From contig JAAYLX010000020.1 in the NCBI GenBank assembly GCA_012521705.1, positions 1 through 34,499 of the forward strand: DNA of 34,499 bases, in the 5' to 3' direction. Positions 33,077-34,499 of this stretch are shown here, piece after piece (position 1 is the first letter of the stretch; each line of letters starts with the position of its first letter). This DNA is from Clostridiaceae bacterium (GTDB lineage Bacteria > Bacillota > Clostridia > DSM-8532). The notes under the pieces are model-generated. The model saw nothing but the letters and a program-made list of their open reading frames with translations, was not told where the DNA came from and did no database searches. A program made the translations under genes and the position numbers.

Positions 33077-34499
33077 CTAAAACCTCACCGAACGATCTAA
33101 TATTCTGTATTGAATAGCTTCAGATATATGTTTTGAGTTGATTAAGGTTTCACCTTCCATATCTGCAATTGTTCTTGCCACTTTGAGTATTCTGTCATGG
33201 GCTCTTGCGCTTAGATTTAATTTTTCAAAAGCCGACCTTAAAATCCTTCTCCCTTCGGAATCAACTTTACAGAACTCTCTTATCATGGCTCCCTTCAAAT
33301 GAGCATTGCAGTAAATTCCGTATTGCTTATACCTTTCAATCTGGATTTTTCTTGCGTCATTTACCCTCTTTCTAATTTCCGAAGAACTTTCTTCCGGTTT
33401 GGAGTTATCAATTTCACTGTATTTTAAACTTGGAACCTGGATATGTATATCGATTCTATCCATTATAGGCCCAGAAAGGCGTGATAAATAGTTTTCCGCA
33501 TCTCTCAAGGAACAGGTACAGTTCTGGGTGGGGTCACCATAATAACCGCATTTGCAGGGATTGGCCGCCGCGACAAGCATAAACCTGCACGGGTATGTGA
33601 CAGTACCATGTACTCTTGAGATATGTACCACGCCGTCTTCCAGAGGCTGTCTTAAAACATCCAGAGTTATTCTTGGAAATTCAGGTATTTCATCAAGAAA
33701 GAGTACACCATGATGGGCAAGGCTGACCTCCCCGGGTTTGGGGTTGCGTCCGCCTCCTACAAGGCTCACTGTGCTTATGGTATGATGCGGAGATCTGAAA
33801 GGCCGCTTAATGAGTAAAGGTGAATTATGGGATAAAAGCCCTGACACGCTATATATTTTTGTGACTTCAAGGGATTCTTCAAAAGTCAAATCCGGAAGTA
33901 TGGAAGGTAATCTTCTTGCGAGCATGGTTTTACCGGATCCGGGGCTTCCAATCATAATAATGTTGTGTCCCCCGCTTGCTGCAACTTCCAACGCCCTTTT
34001 GGCATTTTTCTGCCCCTTAACCTCAGAAAAATCTTCATAATTTATGGTTTCTTCTTTCTCACAGGTTTCAGAAAAAATAGCTGGCTCCATGTGGGATGTC
34101 CCTGAAAAGTGGTCAACAGCTTCTTTTAGGGTTGAAACAGGATATATTTCCAACCCTTTTACCATCGAAACTTCCCTGACATTTTCATAAGGTACCATTA
34201 ACTTTTTAATTCCAAGCTCTCTTGCAGCAATGGCTTTGCAAAGCATACCTGTTACCGGACGGACAGCTCCGTCCAAAGCCAATTCTCCGATAAGCATATA
34301 TCCTTCCATGGATTCCTGTTTAATTGTGCCTGCTGCTGCAAGGATACTCAAAGCTATTGGGATGTCAAAACCTGAACCTTCTTTTCTTGTATCAGCAGGT
34401 GCCATGTTAACCGTAATCCTACGTACAGGAAATTCAAAACCTGAATTCTTTATAGCTGCCCTTACACGTTCACGTGATTCTTTAACCGAAGTATCACCA
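33077..34499 (-). CDS. comM: ComM/YifB Mg-chelatase-like AAA+ ATPase (5' end outside window)
   Basis: The open frame runs to the window edge, so the 5' end is missing; at least 473 residues are present of about 510. At the edge the frame reads GDTSVKESRERVRAAIKNSG and then MAPADTRKEGSGFDIPIALS, the Lon-like N-terminal domain of YifB; the Met at 34405 is internal. Walker A is in GSPGSGKTMLARRLPSILP, and Walker B in GVLFLDEIPEF. The zinc-like CKCGYYGDPTQNCTCS segment and SGPIMDRIDIHIQVP are hallmarks of the family. ComM is a hexameric branch-migration helicase in transformation. Next gene is dprA. Confidence 0.96.
   Translation of the reverse strand, partial: GDTSVKESRERVRAAIKNSGFEFPVRRITVNMAPADTRKEGSGFDIPIALSILAAAGTIKQESMEGYMLIGELALDGAVRPVTGMLCKAIAARELGIKKLMVPYENVREVSMVKGLEIYPVSTLKEAVDHFSGTSHMEPAIFSETCEKEETINYEDFSEVKGQKNAKRALEVAASGGHNIIMIGSPGSGKTMLARRLPSILPDLTFEESLEVTKIYSVSGLLSHNSPLLIKRPFRSPHHTISTVSLVGGGRNPKPGEVSLAHHGVLFLDEIPEFPRITLDVLRQPLEDGVVHISRVHGTVTYPCRFMLVAAANPCKCGYYGDPTQNCTCSLRDAENYLSRLSGPIMDRIDIHIQVPSLKYSEIDNSKPEESSSEIRKRVNDARKIQIERYKQYGIYCNAHLKGAMIREFCKVDSEGRRILRSAFEKLNLSARAHDRILKVARTIADMEGETLINSKHISEAIQYRILDRSVRF

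Overview
The window looks like low-GC Firmicutes DNA, most likely from an anaerobic Clostridia species. The reasons are the AT-rich spacers, purine-rich Shine-Dalgarno sites, rph-rdgB-phosphodiesterase, desulfurase-thiI and comM-dprA gene orders that are familiar from Firmicutes, a QueH-type queuosine enzyme and a PdaB-like deacetylase. A predicted carbohydrate-binding pilin suggests, but does not prove, a plant-polysaccharide-degrading (cellulolytic) lineage. Every gene I can support is on the minus strand, so transcription runs from high to low coordinates. Both end genes are cut by the window edge. No tRNA, rRNA, CRISPR array or insertion sequence was seen.

From the upstream side (right to left): comM/yifB (partial) and dprA, DNA uptake and recombination genes; a membrane-anchored polysaccharide deacetylase; a protein with two predicted SSB-like OB folds followed by a small P-loop protein and a terminator; priA; then an operon with its own extended -10 promoter holding def, fmt, a GH3 lipoprotein and queH; then a large AMIN-domain cell-wall amidase with its own terminator. 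Next comes rph, rdgB, a YfcE-like phosphodiesterase, a cysteine desulfurase, thiI, a DUF2225 protein, an AIR-synthase-like protein and the prepilin peptidase pilD.

The left 14 kb is a type IV pilus (T4P) locus read as pilP-like, secretin-N-domain protein, pilT, pilC, a sigma-70-family factor, pilM, pilN, pilO, pilB, three minor prepilins (PilV-, PilW- and PilX-like) and a major-type pilin. Most junctions overlap or are very short, so this reads as one operon. A candidate promoter with paired 10-bp direct repeats lies upstream of pilP, and an extended -10 element lies just before the major pilin. A hairpin ends the pilin gene, and topA (partial) starts from its own promoter beyond it.

The most unusual points are: (1) a prepilin carrying what look like a CBM6 carbohydrate-binding module and a LamG-like jelly roll on its C-terminus, i.e. 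a predicted pilus adhesin for polysaccharide; (2) a sigma factor embedded between pilC and pilM; (3) a PilQ-like protein with an N0 domain and about five N1-type repeats but no secretin barrel, together with a PilP-like protein, as if the periplasmic part of a Gram-negative pilus machine had been kept in a probably single-membrane cell; (4) a tandem-OB SSB-like protein paired with a small unrecognised P-loop protein. PilM/N/O/P, PilB/PilT, PilC and PilD together form a complete inner-membrane T4P motor that can both extend and retract.
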